This document shows, one piece after another, positions 31,673 to 41,192 of a DNA stretch of 64,000 bases. The translations under genes and the position numbers were made by a program. Source of the stretch: CAYQQR01 sp964420035 (GTDB lineage: Bacteria > Bacteroidota > Bacteroidia > Bacteroidales > SM23-62); NCBI GenBank assembly GCA_964420035.1, contig CAYQQR010000013.1, positions 18,484 to 82,483 of the forward strand, in the 5' to 3' direction. Within the stretch, counting starts at the first letter, position 1; each line of letters starts with the position of its first letter. The notes under the pieces were generated by a model. It made no database searches. It worked only from the letters and a program-made list of their open reading frames with translations, and was not told the origin of the DNA.

Positions 31673-34282
31673 ATGGATGAGGAAAAAGACAAAAGACTGG
31701 AAGACGGCAGGCCCTCCCGGCAGCAACAGGATACATCGGGCCAGAACGGGAACCCCCCTCCGGATGAATTGCACAAGGTCATTCACCTGGACGGGATGTA
31801 CAAGGACTGGTTTTTGGATTATGCTTCCTATGTGATCCTGGAGCGTGCCGTTCCCCATATCGATGACGGGCTCAAGCCGGTTCAGCGACGCATCCTTCAT
31901 GCCATGCGTCGCTTGGAAGACGGGAGATACAACAAGGTGGCCAACATCATCGGACACACCATGCAGTTCCATCCGCATGGGGATGCATCCATTGGTGATG
32001 CCCTGATACAACTGGGTCAGAAAAACCTGTTGATCGACACCCAGGGAAACTGGGGCAACCTGCTTACCGGAGACGGTGCGGCAGCACCCCGCTACATCGA
32101 GGCACGCCTTTCTAAATTTGCCCTGGACGTGGTCTTCAGCCCCAAGATCACCCGGTGGAAACCTTCTTATGACGGCAGGAACAAAGAACCCATAACCCTG
32201 CCCGTTAAATTTCCCCTGCTCCTGGCTACAGGGGTCGAAGGAATTGCTGTTGGATTGGCTTCCAGGATACTCCCCCATAATTTTAATGAACTGATCGATG
32301 CGTCCATCCGGTATTTACAGAACAAGGAATTTGAGCTCCAACCTGATTTTCCTACCGGCGGACTGGCAGATTTTTCGAGGTATAATGACGGGGTGCGGGG
32401 CGGACAGGTTAAGATCCGGGCCAAGATTGAGAAGCTGGACAAAAAAACCCTGGTGATCCGCGAGATCCCTTATGGTAAGAATACAACCACATTAATAGAA
32501 TCCATCATCAAAGCCAACGAAAAGGGAAAGATCAAAGTCCGGAAGATCGACGACAATACGGCAGAAAAAGTTGAGATTGTAATCCACCTGAATTCGGGAG
32601 TCTCGCCCGATAAGACCATAGATGCCCTGTATGCATTTACCGACTGTGAGCTTTCCATATCTCCCAATTCATGCGTAATTGAAGAGGACAAACCCCAATT
32701 CTATGGTTCTACCGAGCTGCTGAAGAAGAGTACGGATCATACCCTTTTACTGTTAAAGGCCGAGCTGCAAATTAAGCTGGATGAACTGAATGAAGCATGG
32801 CACTTTTCTTCCCTGGAACGGATCTTTATTGAAAAAAGGATCTACAGGAAAATTGAAGAATGCGAAAGCTGGGAAGCGATACTGGAAACCATCGACAAAG
32901 GGCTGCGCCCATATAAAAAGTTGTTTTACCGGGAGATCACGGAGGAAGACATTATCCGGCTAACCGAGATCAAGATCAAACGCATATCCAGGTATGATAT
33001 CAACAAGGCCGAAGAGCTTATCGAAGGCATTGAAGCAGAGATTAAAGAGGTCAAGAATCACCTGGAAAACATAGTGCCCTTTACCATCAATTATTTCAAG
33101 CAGATCAGGAAAAAATACGGACCGGCATATCCGCGCCAGACTGAAATACGAAATTTTGAGTCTATCGAAGCGACCAAAGTTGTTGAAGCCAATGCCAAAT
33201 TGTATGTAAACAGAAAAGAAGGCTTCTTTGGCACCGGTCTGAGGAAGGAAGAATACGTTTGTGATTGCTCCGATATCGATGACATAATCGTTTTCCTCCG
33301 GGATGGAAGCTATCTGGTGACCAAGGTGGATGACAAAGTTTTCGCGGGTAAGAATATCGAGCACATAGCAGTTTTTAAGAAGAACGACCAGCGAACCATT
33401 TATAACCTGGTTTATATGGACGGAAAAACAGGTTATGCCATGATGAAAAGATTTGCCATCACTTCGGTGACCCGGGACAAGACTTATCATGTAGGCAAAC
33501 ATCCCGCCAATTCGCGGATTCTTTATTTGTCCGTTAATCAAAACGGGGAGGCAGAGGTCGTTAAAGTTCAGCTTAAGCCTAAGCCCCGCCTGAAAAAATT
33601 GAATTTTGAGGCCGATTTCAGTGAATTGGCGATAAAGAACCGTAATGCCCGCGGGAACATCCTTACCAAACATGCGGTTCACAAAATTACCATACAGGAA
33701 GAAGGGATGTCGACCCTGGGTGGAAGGAAGATCTGGTTCGACGAATCGGTGCTCCGCCTGAATGCAGACGGTCGAGGAAGGTACCTGGGTGAATTTTCCG
33801 GTGAAGACCGGCTGCTGGTGATCACCAAATCCGGCACCTTCCGTCTTTCCAATTATGACCTGAGCAATCATTACGAAGACGACCTTTTGATCCTGGAGCG
33901 ATATAAACCGAATAAGATCTATTCTGCTGTTTATTATGAAGATTCGCTGAAGTACTACTATGTTAAAAGATTTAAGATCGAACCCGTGGAAAAAGCTCAA
34001 AGTTTTATAGGCGACCACTCCGATTCCAGGCTCATAAACATCATGGAAGTGGAATATCCGAGACTGGAGATTAAATTTGGAGGGAAAAGCAAAAAACGCG
34101 AAGCCGAGATCATTGAAGTAGCCGAGTTCATAGGGGTTAAAAGCTACAAAGCACGGGGTAAAAGACTAACCACGCATGAAGTTGAGAAGCTGAGTGAATT
34201 GGAACCCCTCAAAAGAGCAGAACCTGAAGAACCCGAAGATGACCAAAAACCTGGGAACGGCCAGATGTCCTTGAACATCTAA
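31673..34282 (+). CDS. parC: DNA topoisomerase IV subunit A
   Basis: The DNA-cleaving subunit. The 869-residue protein has the winged-helix core with the active-site tyrosine Tyr141 in AAAPRYIEARLS, the HPHGDASIGDAL region of the quinolone pocket, and a C-terminal beta-pinwheel domain (about residues 530-830) followed by a charged tail. A GyrA box is not seen in the pinwheel, consistent with ParC. It pairs with parE upstream; aroK begins 35 bp after the stop, separated by an octamer repeat. Confidence 0.94.
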   Translation: MDEEKDKRLEDGRPSRQQQDTSGQNGNPPPDELHKVIHLDGMYKDWFLDYASYVILERAVPHIDDGLKPVQRRILHAMRRLEDGRYNKVANIIGHTMQFHPHGDASIGDALIQLGQKNLLIDTQGNWGNLLTGDGAAAPRYIEARLSKFALDVVFSPKITRWKPSYDGRNKEPITLPVKFPLLLATGVEGIAVGLASRILPHNFNELIDASIRYLQNKEFELQPDFPTGGLADFSRYNDGVRGGQVKIRAKIEKLDKKTLVIREIPYGKNTTTLIESIIKANEKGKIKVRKIDDNTAEKVEIVIHLNSGVSPDKTIDALYAFTDCELSISPNSCVIEEDKPQFYGSTELLKKSTDHTLLLLKAELQIKLDELNEAWHFSSLERIFIEKRIYRKIEECESWEAILETIDKGLRPYKKLFYREITEEDIIRLTEIKIKRISRYDINKAEELIEGIEAEIKEVKNHLENIVPFTINYFKQIRKKYGPAYPRQTEIRNFESIEATKVVEANAKLYVNRKEGFFGTGLRKEEYVCDCSDIDDIIVFLRDGSYLVTKVDDKVFAGKNIEHIAVFKKNDQRTIYNLVYMDGKTGYAMMKRFAITSVTRDKTYHVGKHPANSRILYLSVNQNGEAEVVKVQLKPKPRLKKLNFEADFSELAIKNRNARGNILTKHAVHKITIQEEGMSTLGGRKIWFDESVLRLNADGRGRYLGEFSGEDRLLVITKSGTFRLSNYDLSNHYEDDLLILERYKPNKIYSAVYYEDSLKYYYVKRFKIEPVEKAQSFIGDHSDSRLINIMEVEYPRLEIKFGGKSKKREAEIIEVAEFIGVKSYKARGKRLTTHEVEKLSELEPLKRAEPEEPEDDQKPGNGQMSLNI

Positions 34283-34283
34283 A

Positions 34284-34310
34284 CCCTAAAACCCTAAAAC
34301 CCTAAAACCT
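34284..34310 (+). repeat. CCCTAAAA octamer tandem repeat
   Basis: Three perfect copies of CCCTAAAA (34284-34307) and a partial copy directly follow the parC stop and reach to within 8 bp of the aroK start. They look like telomere repeats but are interior; they would form the leader of aroK in the message. Confidence 0.8.
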
Positions 34311-34317
34311 CTATACC

Positions 34318-34830
34318 ATGCTTATCTTCCTGATAGGTTACATGGGTTCCGGAAAGACTACAATAGGAAAGTCGCTTGCTGCCCGGCTTAACTATCCTTT
34401 TATGGATACTGATCAGGAGATCGAGTTCCGTTTGGGCAAGGATATACCGGCAATCTTCAGTGCGCATGGGGAAGCTTATTTCAGGGTACAGGAAGCATCA
34501 CTGCTGGAGGAATTATTGAAAAAGGAAAAACTGGTCGTCTCCACCGGGGGGGGGATGCCCCGCGAATATGACCATATGGAGCAGATGAACCGGGCCGGAA
34601 TCACCATATACCTGAAAATGAGTGTGACAGCACTGGTGTACAGGTTGGAAGAAGGCAGATCACAGCGACCTTTAATCAAAGATCTGCCTGAAGAAGCAAT
34701 GAAAGAGTTCATTGAAAAACAACTTGCCGAAAGAGAGCCGTATTATTCCAGGGCTCGTTATGTTGTAAATGCTTTGGATATGGATGCAGGTAAGCTGATA
34801 AGACTGATCGGCCAGGATCATGACCTATGA
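34318..34830 (+). CDS. aroK: Shikimate kinase
   Basis: Phosphorylates shikimate in aromatic amino-acid synthesis. The 170-residue P-loop kinase has GYMGSGKTT (Lys13), DTDQEIE (Mg/shikimate binding), FRVQEASLLEELL, STGGGMP and the LID Arg in EGRSQRPL. It is the last gene of the parE-parC-aroK group and its 3' end overlaps the convergent YhhQ gene by 6 bp. Confidence 0.95.
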   Translation: MLIFLIGYMGSGKTTIGKSLAARLNYPFMDTDQEIEFRLGKDIPAIFSAHGEAYFRVQEASLLEELLKKEKLVVSTGGGMPREYDHMEQMNRAGITIYLKMSVTALVYRLEEGRSQRPLIKDLPEEAMKEFIEKQLAEREPYYSRARYVVNALDMDAGKLIRLIGQDHDL

Positions 34831-35631
34831 TGCAGTCTCGTATTTTTCTTTATCCTTTTCTCTCTTTATGAACTCCCTATCGGGATCGAGTTGGAGATAT
34901 CTGCTCAACCTGTTAGTGCCGAAATAGAAGGGGATGGTATCCAGGAGGGCAGAGACCATTTTAAAAATATAGTTGGACAGTATAAGGACAATCAGCGCGT
35001 GTGTAACGGTTTCTCCGGGCTGTATAGGAATAGCTTTGCGGGCATAAAGGTAGGTAATGGTGACCACCGCAATACTGTCAACCATCTGGCTGGTCAGGGT
35101 TGAACCGTTATTTCTCAACCAGAGCATTTTCCCCTTTGTAAGTTTGCGAATCAGGTGGAATACATGTACATCCACAAACTGGGCGGTCAGATAGGCGATC
35201 ATAGAAGCCATGGTGGCACCAAAGGTCCATTTTCTAATCTGGAAGAAGGTCCTGTTGGGGTCGTTTATGGCAGGCAATCCGCCGTCAACAAGCTCCGGAT
35301 GTGGGGGCAAAGCACCCCCCAGCCACAGGATAAACAAAACCCAGATATTTAAGAGCAATCCGACCCATACCACCATATTGGCCCGTTTCTTACCATACAA
35401 TTCTGAAATAAAGTCGGTGCATAAAAAAGTAATGGGATAGGGAAGAACCCCGACAAAAACAACGAATGGAACAGTACGGTCTCCCAGTGTAAAGCTCAGA
35501 TCGATCTGCCTGGAGATCCCAAGGATATTCAGTACGGCAAGTGTGCCCAGGAAAAATCCGGAAAGAATGATAAACACCATTTCCCTTCTTCGGGCGATAT
35601 TCCTGTCTACTTGGTCTCCAAAATCAAACAT
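34825..35631 (-). CDS. YhhQ-family queuosine precursor transporter
   Basis: A 268-residue membrane protein with about six transmembrane segments, belonging to the YhhQ (COG1738) vitamin-transport-like family, in which the E. coli member imports 7-cyano-7-deazaguanine for queuosine. Typical blocks are ILGISRQIDL, LPYPITFLCTDFISELYGKKRA and TLTSQMVDSIAVV. It is leftward, convergent with aroK. No q-biosynthesis gene is adjacent. Confidence 0.85.
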   Translation of the reverse strand: MFDFGDQVDRNIARRREMVFIILSGFFLGTLAVLNILGISRQIDLSFTLGDRTVPFVVFVGVLPYPITFLCTDFISELYGKKRANMVVWVGLLLNIWVLFILWLGGALPPHPELVDGGLPAINDPNRTFFQIRKWTFGATMASMIAYLTAQFVDVHVFHLIRKLTKGKMLWLRNNGSTLTSQMVDSIAVVTITYLYARKAIPIQPGETVTHALIVLILSNYIFKMVSALLDTIPFYFGTNRLSRYLQLDPDREFIKREKDKEKYETAS

Positions 35632-35749
35632 ACTTCTAATGCCTGATCTGCCATACTAAAAGGCAGTTGTTTAACTATATCTGGGGTAAAACTAATATGA
35701 ATTAACTAATATATGACTGAATAATTAAGGATCGGTACACAATTTATGC

Positions 35750-35766
35750 ATAATTCAATGAATTAT
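35750..35766. promoter_or_regulatory. Operator-like palindrome upstream of the accessory operon
   Basis: ATAATTCA and TGAATTAT form a perfect inverted repeat around a single A. It lies in the 287-bp spacer between the YhhQ gene and the HEAT/MFS gene, about 170-210 bp before the latter. Nearby at 35843-35862 an 8-bp stem (CCCATTTT/AAAATGGG) with a 4-nt loop occurs, and a one-mismatch -7 element TATATTGG at 35931-35938. I see no gene in the spacer. AT-rich palindromes arise by chance, so support is modest. Confidence 0.3.
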
Positions 35767-35918
35767 ACAAAACTTTTACACAAGGTCATTTTTCCGGGCA
35801 GTGTATCATATTCCTGCAAAAAGTGCTGGATCAGGGAGATTGCCCATTTTTACAAAAATGGGAGCAGACAGGGTTCAAATCCGAGCAATTTTCATAAATC
35901 ATACATTCCTCACCATGT

Positions 35919-38900
35919 GTGTTTTTTTCATATATTGGTTGGTTATTAAAGTCCTTTCCAGTGGCTAAAGGCATTTATAGAGCATTGAATATTGAATATG
36001 AGGAGCGGGGCCTGGTATTTCTTCTCATTTTTCAATCCATCTTCATCGGTGTCTTCTTGGGAGCTTTTGATGTTGGGGCGCATGCCCTGTTCCTGGCGAA
36101 CTTTGAGGCTTCCATGATCCCCAAAGCCTATATTGTCTCAGGATTGGCCGGGATATTAATCACCATCACCTATGCCTTCCTGCAGTCCAGGATCCGCTTC
36201 TCTGTATTCATTTTCATAAATTTTCTTTTCGTTGCCCTGGTCACTGCATTTTTGCGGCTGGGCTTTGCCCTCACGGATAGTCCCTTACACATATTCCTGG
36301 TCTTTATCATGATGGGCCCTCTCAATATCATTGCCTTGCTGGGATTCTGGGGCACGGCGGGGCGGCTTTTCACCCTTCGCCAGGGCAAAAGGCTTTTCGG
36401 ACTGGTCGACAGTGGTCAGATTCTGGGGATCATCCTCAGTAGTTTTTCCATACCGGTGTTGCTTACTTTTGATTTCCAAACGATCAACCTCTTGATGATC
36501 AGTACCGTCAGTATACTGATAGCCTTGTTTATACAGTTCATGATCAGCAGTCGTTATGTTCTTGAAGAAAAGGGGCCAGAACCCAAACCTGAAAAAGCTA
36601 TCCGGTTCGGATTCTTCAATATGCTGAAAAACCGGTATACCGGCACCATGTCCCTGTTCATGGTCATGATGGTGGTATCCATTTTTTTTATCACCTTTTC
36701 CTTTCTTGCCGTGGTAAAGGAAAATTACCCGGATGAGACGGAACTCACCGCTTTCCTGGGTTTCTTCAATGCTACCCTGATGATTTTCACTCTATTGATC
36801 AAAACATTTATTTACAGCAGGTTTGTCAAGACCTACGGTTTGAAGGTGGCCATGACCGTTTCCCCTGTGGTACTCTTGATCTTTACCCTGGTGGCCGTCA
36901 TAATCGGTACCCTCTTTGGCTATACAACCGCCTCTTCTGCTTTCGTGTTTTTCTTTCTTTTGATGGCCTTGAGCCGTTTGTTCGCACAGTCCCTCAGAGA
37001 TTCGGTTATCATGCCTTCCCTAAAGGTGCTCTATCAGTCGCTTGAATCCAGGATTCGTTACGTCGTGCAAGCCCGGGTTGAGGGGACCATAAACGAGGTT
37101 GCCGCGGTTTCTTCCGGATTGATCCTCACCGGTCTGGGACTCCTGGCATTCTTTGAGATACTGCATTTTACCTATGTATTGATCGTTGTGCTTATTTTAT
37201 GGTCCGTTTTTTCCGTCCGGGTGTACAATGCTTATAAAAACTCGCTGAACGAATCGCTGAAAAAGTTCAGGGAAAGCAGTGAAGAAGAAGCCGGAGAAGA
37301 AACAGGCCCCACCGTTTATCGTAAGATCGCCGCGGTACCCGTTCAAAATTCCATGAACCGGCTTAAATTATCTTCCCATTTTGTTCCCTCTACCCTGACC
37401 ACGGAACAGTTGATACAATCCAAAGCCGGAGGAAACTACTTATTATCGCTGGTCAATCAGCACGAAATGACAGAGGCCTTGGATTTGATGGAGAATGGGG
37501 ATGAATTGTTCGCAGGGACAAATGAAAAGGACCGGAAAGAAAAGCAAAAAGAACGTTTCCGTTCCAGGTTGTCCAGGATCAAGGACGGTCAGGCAGCGCG
37601 GAAAGGTATCAAGTCTGCCGATGCCGAAGACAGGAAAGCCGTTGCTGAATACCTCAAACATAAAGGGACAAAGACAGATTTGCCCCTGCTGAATACTTTG
37701 CTCAAAGACCATAATCTTTCGGTTAGAAAGACGGCACTGAATGCTACCGCTTCACTGAAAATGCCCGAAACCGTTCCCGTACTGACCGACCTGCTCAACA
37801 CGGCTTTGATTGATGAAGCCTATGCAGCCCTCCGGGCAATGAGTGAGGATGCCATAGAATACCTGGAACAGATATTTTTGAAAACAGGTACTTCCACCCT
37901 GGTCCAAAGATTGATCGTTCGCCTGTATGGAGAGATTGGTGGTGCCACTGCACAGCAACTGCTGTTTGGTAAGCTCAATCATCACCACAGTTCTATCTCC
38001 ATGGAGGCCCTGCTTGCCCTCAGGCGATTGTCATTCCGGGCCGATGAAATAAGCATCAATCATATCATCCAGATTATCAAGCAATGGATAGGCCATACGG
38101 CATGGAATATGGCTGCTGAATTAACAATCAGAGAGAAAGAGCTGGGTGACAGGATATTAAAAGCTATTCAGCTTGAAATGGAAAATAATTTGAACCGGAT
38201 CCACGAACTTTTATCCTTGTGTTACGACCCGAACACCATACGGCAGGTAAGGAAAAACATAGAATCCGGCAGTGGGGAAGGGGTTGGTTTTGCCATTGAA
38301 TTAATGGATCTTTTTCTTGCGGAAGAGTTGAAGCCTTTATGGTTTCCCATCATTGAAGATACCGGCGATTACGAACGTCTGCGTATCATGCAGAATGAAT
38401 TTCCTGTTGAAGTTATGGAGGCAACCGAATTCTTGCTCACGGTGATCAACAGGGACATTAATCTGATCCATCCCTATACCAAGCTATGTGCAATGGATAT
38501 ATTAGGCGACAGAGATATAGAAGGCAGTGTGGACACCCTGATCGCGCAGGTGTTTAATCCCGACCCCCTGATGCGGGAAAAAGCCGCGTTGTGGCTTGAT
38601 CAATATGCCCCCGGCCATATGGATTCCGTTGCCGTAAGAATGGATTCTACGATGGCTAAAGACATGAAGAAAAGGTTACGGTTGATTAATGAAGAACCGG
38701 ATGCCTCTTTATTCAGTAAGCTTCTGTACCTGGAAGCTCATTCATTATTTCAGGGTTTGAATGGATCACAGATAAGCGGGTTACTTACCTATGTACAGGA
38801 TCACCATCTCAATACAAAAGATCAATTGGACCTGCGATCCGGCGACAACCGTACATGTCTCTTTATCCTCAGGAAGGGTTCCCTGAGAAATGAAGAACTT

Positions 38901-39113
38901 GATGAAATCCTGGTCCAGGGAGATTGGCTTGCTTACCTCCTCAGAGAAGAGCAGGAATCATCCCCGGCAGTATACAACGTTCAGGACCCGGTGCTGCTTT
39001 TCAGTGTATCGGAAGAAAGTATGAAGAAACTGATCCATCAGGATACGGGTTGGATCGAGGTTCTGCATCGTTTCCTGGAGAAAGAATCACACCACGAATA
39101 TGAAAGGATATAA
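35919..39113 (+). CDS. MFS/ADP-ATP-translocase-like membrane protein fused to HEAT repeats and cNMP-binding-like domain
   Basis: A 1064-residue fusion. Residues about 25-440 form roughly twelve transmembrane helices with the look of the NTT/MFS fold. Residues about 560-900 are helical repeats of HEAT type (RKTALNATASLKMPETVPVLTDLLN, STLVQRLIVRLYGEIGG, SSISMEALLALRRLS). Residues about 920-1064 resemble a cyclic-nucleotide-binding beta-roll (LDLRSGDNRTCLFILRKGSL... ILVQGDWLAYL) but lack the conserved arginine/glutamate phosphate cassette, so ligand binding is doubtful. The start is GTG at 35919; another GTG at 35961 fits better with a -7-like TATATTGG at 35931. First gene of the accessory operon; the phosphatase follows after 15 bp. 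Confidence 0.72.
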   Translation: MFFSYIGWLLKSFPVAKGIYRALNIEYEERGLVFLLIFQSIFIGVFLGAFDVGAHALFLANFEASMIPKAYIVSGLAGILITITYAFLQSRIRFSVFIFINFLFVALVTAFLRLGFALTDSPLHIFLVFIMMGPLNIIALLGFWGTAGRLFTLRQGKRLFGLVDSGQILGIILSSFSIPVLLTFDFQTINLLMISTVSILIALFIQFMISSRYVLEEKGPEPKPEKAIRFGFFNMLKNRYTGTMSLFMVMMVVSIFFITFSFLAVVKENYPDETELTAFLGFFNATLMIFTLLIKTFIYSRFVKTYGLKVAMTVSPVVLLIFTLVAVIIGTLFGYTTASSAFVFFFLLMALSRLFAQSLRDSVIMPSLKVLYQSLESRIRYVVQARVEGTINEVAAVSSGLILTGLGLLAFFEILHFTYVLIVVLILWSVFSVRVYNAYKNSLNESLKKFRESSEEEAGEETGPTVYRKIAAVPVQNSMNRLKLSSHFVPSTLTTEQLIQSKAGGNYLLSLVNQHEMTEALDLMENGDELFAGTNEKDRKEKQKERFRSRLSRIKDGQAARKGIKSADAEDRKAVAEYLKHKGTKTDLPLLNTLLKDHNLSVRKTALNATASLKMPETVPVLTDLLNTALIDEAYAALRAMSEDAIEYLEQIFLKTGTSTLVQRLIVRLYGEIGGATAQQLLFGKLNHHHSSISMEALLALRRLSFRADEISINHIIQIIKQWIGHTAWNMAAELTIREKELGDRILKAIQLEMENNLNRIHELLSLCYDPNTIRQVRKNIESGSGEGVGFAIELMDLFLAEELKPLWFPIIEDTGDYERLRIMQNEFPVEVMEATEFLLTVINRDINLIHPYTKLCAMDILGDRDIEGSVDTLIAQVFNPDPLMREKAALWLDQYAPGHMDSVAVRMDSTMAKDMKKRLRLINEEPDASLFSKLLYLEAHSLFQGLNGSQISGLLTYVQDHHLNTKDQLDLRSGDNRTCLFILRKGSLRNEELDEILVQGDWLAYLLREEQESSPAVYNVQDPVLLFSVSEESMKKLIHQDTGWIEVLHRFLEKESHHEYERI

Positions 39114-39128
39114 GAAGAAAAAAGTTCA

Positions 39129-41174
39129 ATGAGGGGAAAGACCACCATATACAAACAGTTGATCATCAATGTTATCCTTCCTGCGGTAGCTGCACTGCTC
39201 TTGCTTGGAGGATTAAACTATACCAAGACGCGCAGTCTGATTGTTGAGGCCAATGAGGAGATCAACAGGATCATTTCGGATGAGATAAGGGAAATTCACG
39301 AATTGCAGGATCTCGCGTTGGGAATTCTGGATTCAGACCTGAACCAGCGTATGGAAAAGCTCAGTTCGGTGATCGTTGAAAAGATAGAATCCGAAAACCT
39401 GAATGTATTGAACCTGAATTTGTATGATTTACGCGATCGGGTGGGCATGGATCCGATCTTTGAGGATATTTATTTCATTGATACAGCCGGAACGATCGTA
39501 AATACAACCTTCAATAGAGACAGCGGGTTAAATTTTTTTGAATTCGGAGAAAAACACAAAGCTCTGTTGCTGGAGGTTTTTAAAAAGGACAAGTTTGTAG
39601 CTGAGCGTTTTACCATTGAGAACCAGACCAAAAGGATAAAGAAATTCACCTATGAACCGGTATTGAACGGGAACTATATCCTTGAACTGGGCGCCTATTC
39701 TCCAAAAGCGGATGAGATTATACAGGTCATTAAGAACCGGATCAATTACCTCTCCACCATGCGTCGAAACATCCGTACGGTCAACCTTTTTATAGGTGCC
39801 GATAATCCCTTTTCCCTCAATGCCGATGTAAATATTAAAGAGGAACATATGCCCCTCTACAGGTCGGTGCTCGAAGATCAAAAAACAGCTGAACTTATTG
39901 AAAAATCAGGGCGCTATAAGGTCAAGTACAAGTTCATCTACATGGAACGAAAAGATTCAGACCTGTATAAAGCAGGGGTCATTCAGATCGTGACGGACGA
40001 CAGGGAGGAACGGATGTTACTGAAAAATGAAATGTTTAAATTCATTATCATATTCGGATTGACCCTGATCGTGGTGATTCTGCTCATTTACCGGAAGACC
40101 AAGGTCATTACTGATCCCATTAAGAAATTGGCAGATAGCGTCGTAAGGATCACGGACGGACACCTTAACGAACGGGCAGCAGTGGTGGGCAATAACGAGA
40201 TAACCACCCTTTCGGAGCAGTTCAATGCCATGATCGAACAACTCGAGGCCTATACCAATGAACTGGAAGAAATGGTGAAGGAGCGGACCGCGGAAATAGA
40301 AAGACAAAAAGAAGAAATAGAGGCCCAGCGGGATTCCCTGCAAGAACAAAGGAATATCCTCGCAGAAACCAATGATAATCTGCAAAAGGCATATATGGAA
40401 ATTGAAGAACAGAAGAAGCATGTTGAGGACAGTATTCACTATGCAAGCAGGATACAAAACGCCATATTGCCTCCCGATTCCTATGTACAGGAAATTATAC
40501 CCAATTCATTTGTTCTTTACCTGCCCAAGGATATTGTCAGTGGTGATTTCTACTGGATGACCAAAAAGAAAGAATATGTCATGGTCGCTGCTGTAGATTG
40601 CACAGGTCATGGTGTTCCCGGCGCTTTCATGTCGATTGTCGGAAACAATCAACTGAATTACGCGGTGAACGTTCTGGGGAAGCGCAAGCCCGGAGAAATA
40701 CTCGATGCCCTGAATGAGGGAGTAAGTCATACCCTGCGGCAAAGCAGAAGGGTCTCTTCCGTCAAGGACGGTATGGATCTCGCCCTGGTTACTTATAATA
40801 CCAGGGGAAACACACTGGCTTATGCCGGGGCTTTTAATCCTTTATTGTTGGTCAGGGATAATGAAATGACGGTATACCGGGCGGATAAGTTCCCGATAGG
40901 TTCTTATTACGATGACCCGGACCGGCATTATACCAATCATGAAATTAAGTTGGAGAAGAACGACATGATCTACATTTTCTCAGATGGCTACCCTGATCAG
41001 TTCGGAGGACCGGAGAACAGGAAATTCATGTCTAAAAAATTCCGTCAGATGTTGTTGGATATTCATGCCAACCCCATGGATAAGCAAAAGGAGATCTTGA
41101 AAGATATATTGGTTGATTGGAAGGGAGATCAACAACAGGTGGATGATATATTGGTGATAGGAATTCGTTTTTAA
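39129..41174 (+). CDS. Membrane sensor with HAMP domain and SpoIIE/PP2C phosphatase
   Basis: A 681-residue protein phosphatase on a sensor frame. Transmembrane helices at about 10-28 and 298-318 bracket an extracytoplasmic Cache-like domain; then HAMP (about 320-372), a Glu-rich coiled coil (about 375-440), and a SpoIIE-type PPM domain (about 455-681). All metal-binding acidic positions are visible: AAVDCTGHGVPGAFMS, FSDGYPDQ and QVDDILVIG, so it should dephosphorylate Ser/Thr, usually of an anti-sigma-factor antagonist. No such antagonist is encoded beside it, so the substrate must lie elsewhere or be a neighbour in this operon. Spaced 15 bp from the preceding gene and 18 bp from the next. 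Confidence 0.9.
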   Translation: MRGKTTIYKQLIINVILPAVAALLLLGGLNYTKTRSLIVEANEEINRIISDEIREIHELQDLALGILDSDLNQRMEKLSSVIVEKIESENLNVLNLNLYDLRDRVGMDPIFEDIYFIDTAGTIVNTTFNRDSGLNFFEFGEKHKALLLEVFKKDKFVAERFTIENQTKRIKKFTYEPVLNGNYILELGAYSPKADEIIQVIKNRINYLSTMRRNIRTVNLFIGADNPFSLNADVNIKEEHMPLYRSVLEDQKTAELIEKSGRYKVKYKFIYMERKDSDLYKAGVIQIVTDDREERMLLKNEMFKFIIIFGLTLIVVILLIYRKTKVITDPIKKLADSVVRITDGHLNERAAVVGNNEITTLSEQFNAMIEQLEAYTNELEEMVKERTAEIERQKEEIEAQRDSLQEQRNILAETNDNLQKAYMEIEEQKKHVEDSIHYASRIQNAILPPDSYVQEIIPNSFVLYLPKDIVSGDFYWMTKKKEYVMVAAVDCTGHGVPGAFMSIVGNNQLNYAVNVLGKRKPGEILDALNEGVSHTLRQSRRVSSVKDGMDLALVTYNTRGNTLAYAGAFNPLLLVRDNEMTVYRADKFPIGSYYDDPDRHYTNHEIKLEKNDMIYIFSDGYPDQFGGPENRKFMSKKFRQMLLDIHANPMDKQKEILKDILVDWKGDQQQVDDILVIGIRF

Positions 41175-41192
41175 CCGGTTAAATCATCTGCT

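Noticed and set aside
32960..34018. Minus-strand open frame of 352 codons inside parC
   Set aside because: Lies fully inside the parC pinwheel domain region, which is supported by sequence; no independent evidence.
34284..34310. Telomere or linear replicon end
   Set aside because: The repeat is only three units and lies between two intact co-directional genes.
35821..35885. tRNA-like stretch with the T-loop-like string GGTTCAAATCC and a nearby hairpin
   Set aside because: The five bases on each side do not form a T stem, there is no acceptor stem or anticodon arm at the right spacing, so it is not a tRNA gene.
35746..35949. Small plus-strand open frame upstream of the HEAT/MFS gene
   Set aside because: No promoter or ribosome site before it, low-complexity content, and it overlaps the next gene; not supported.
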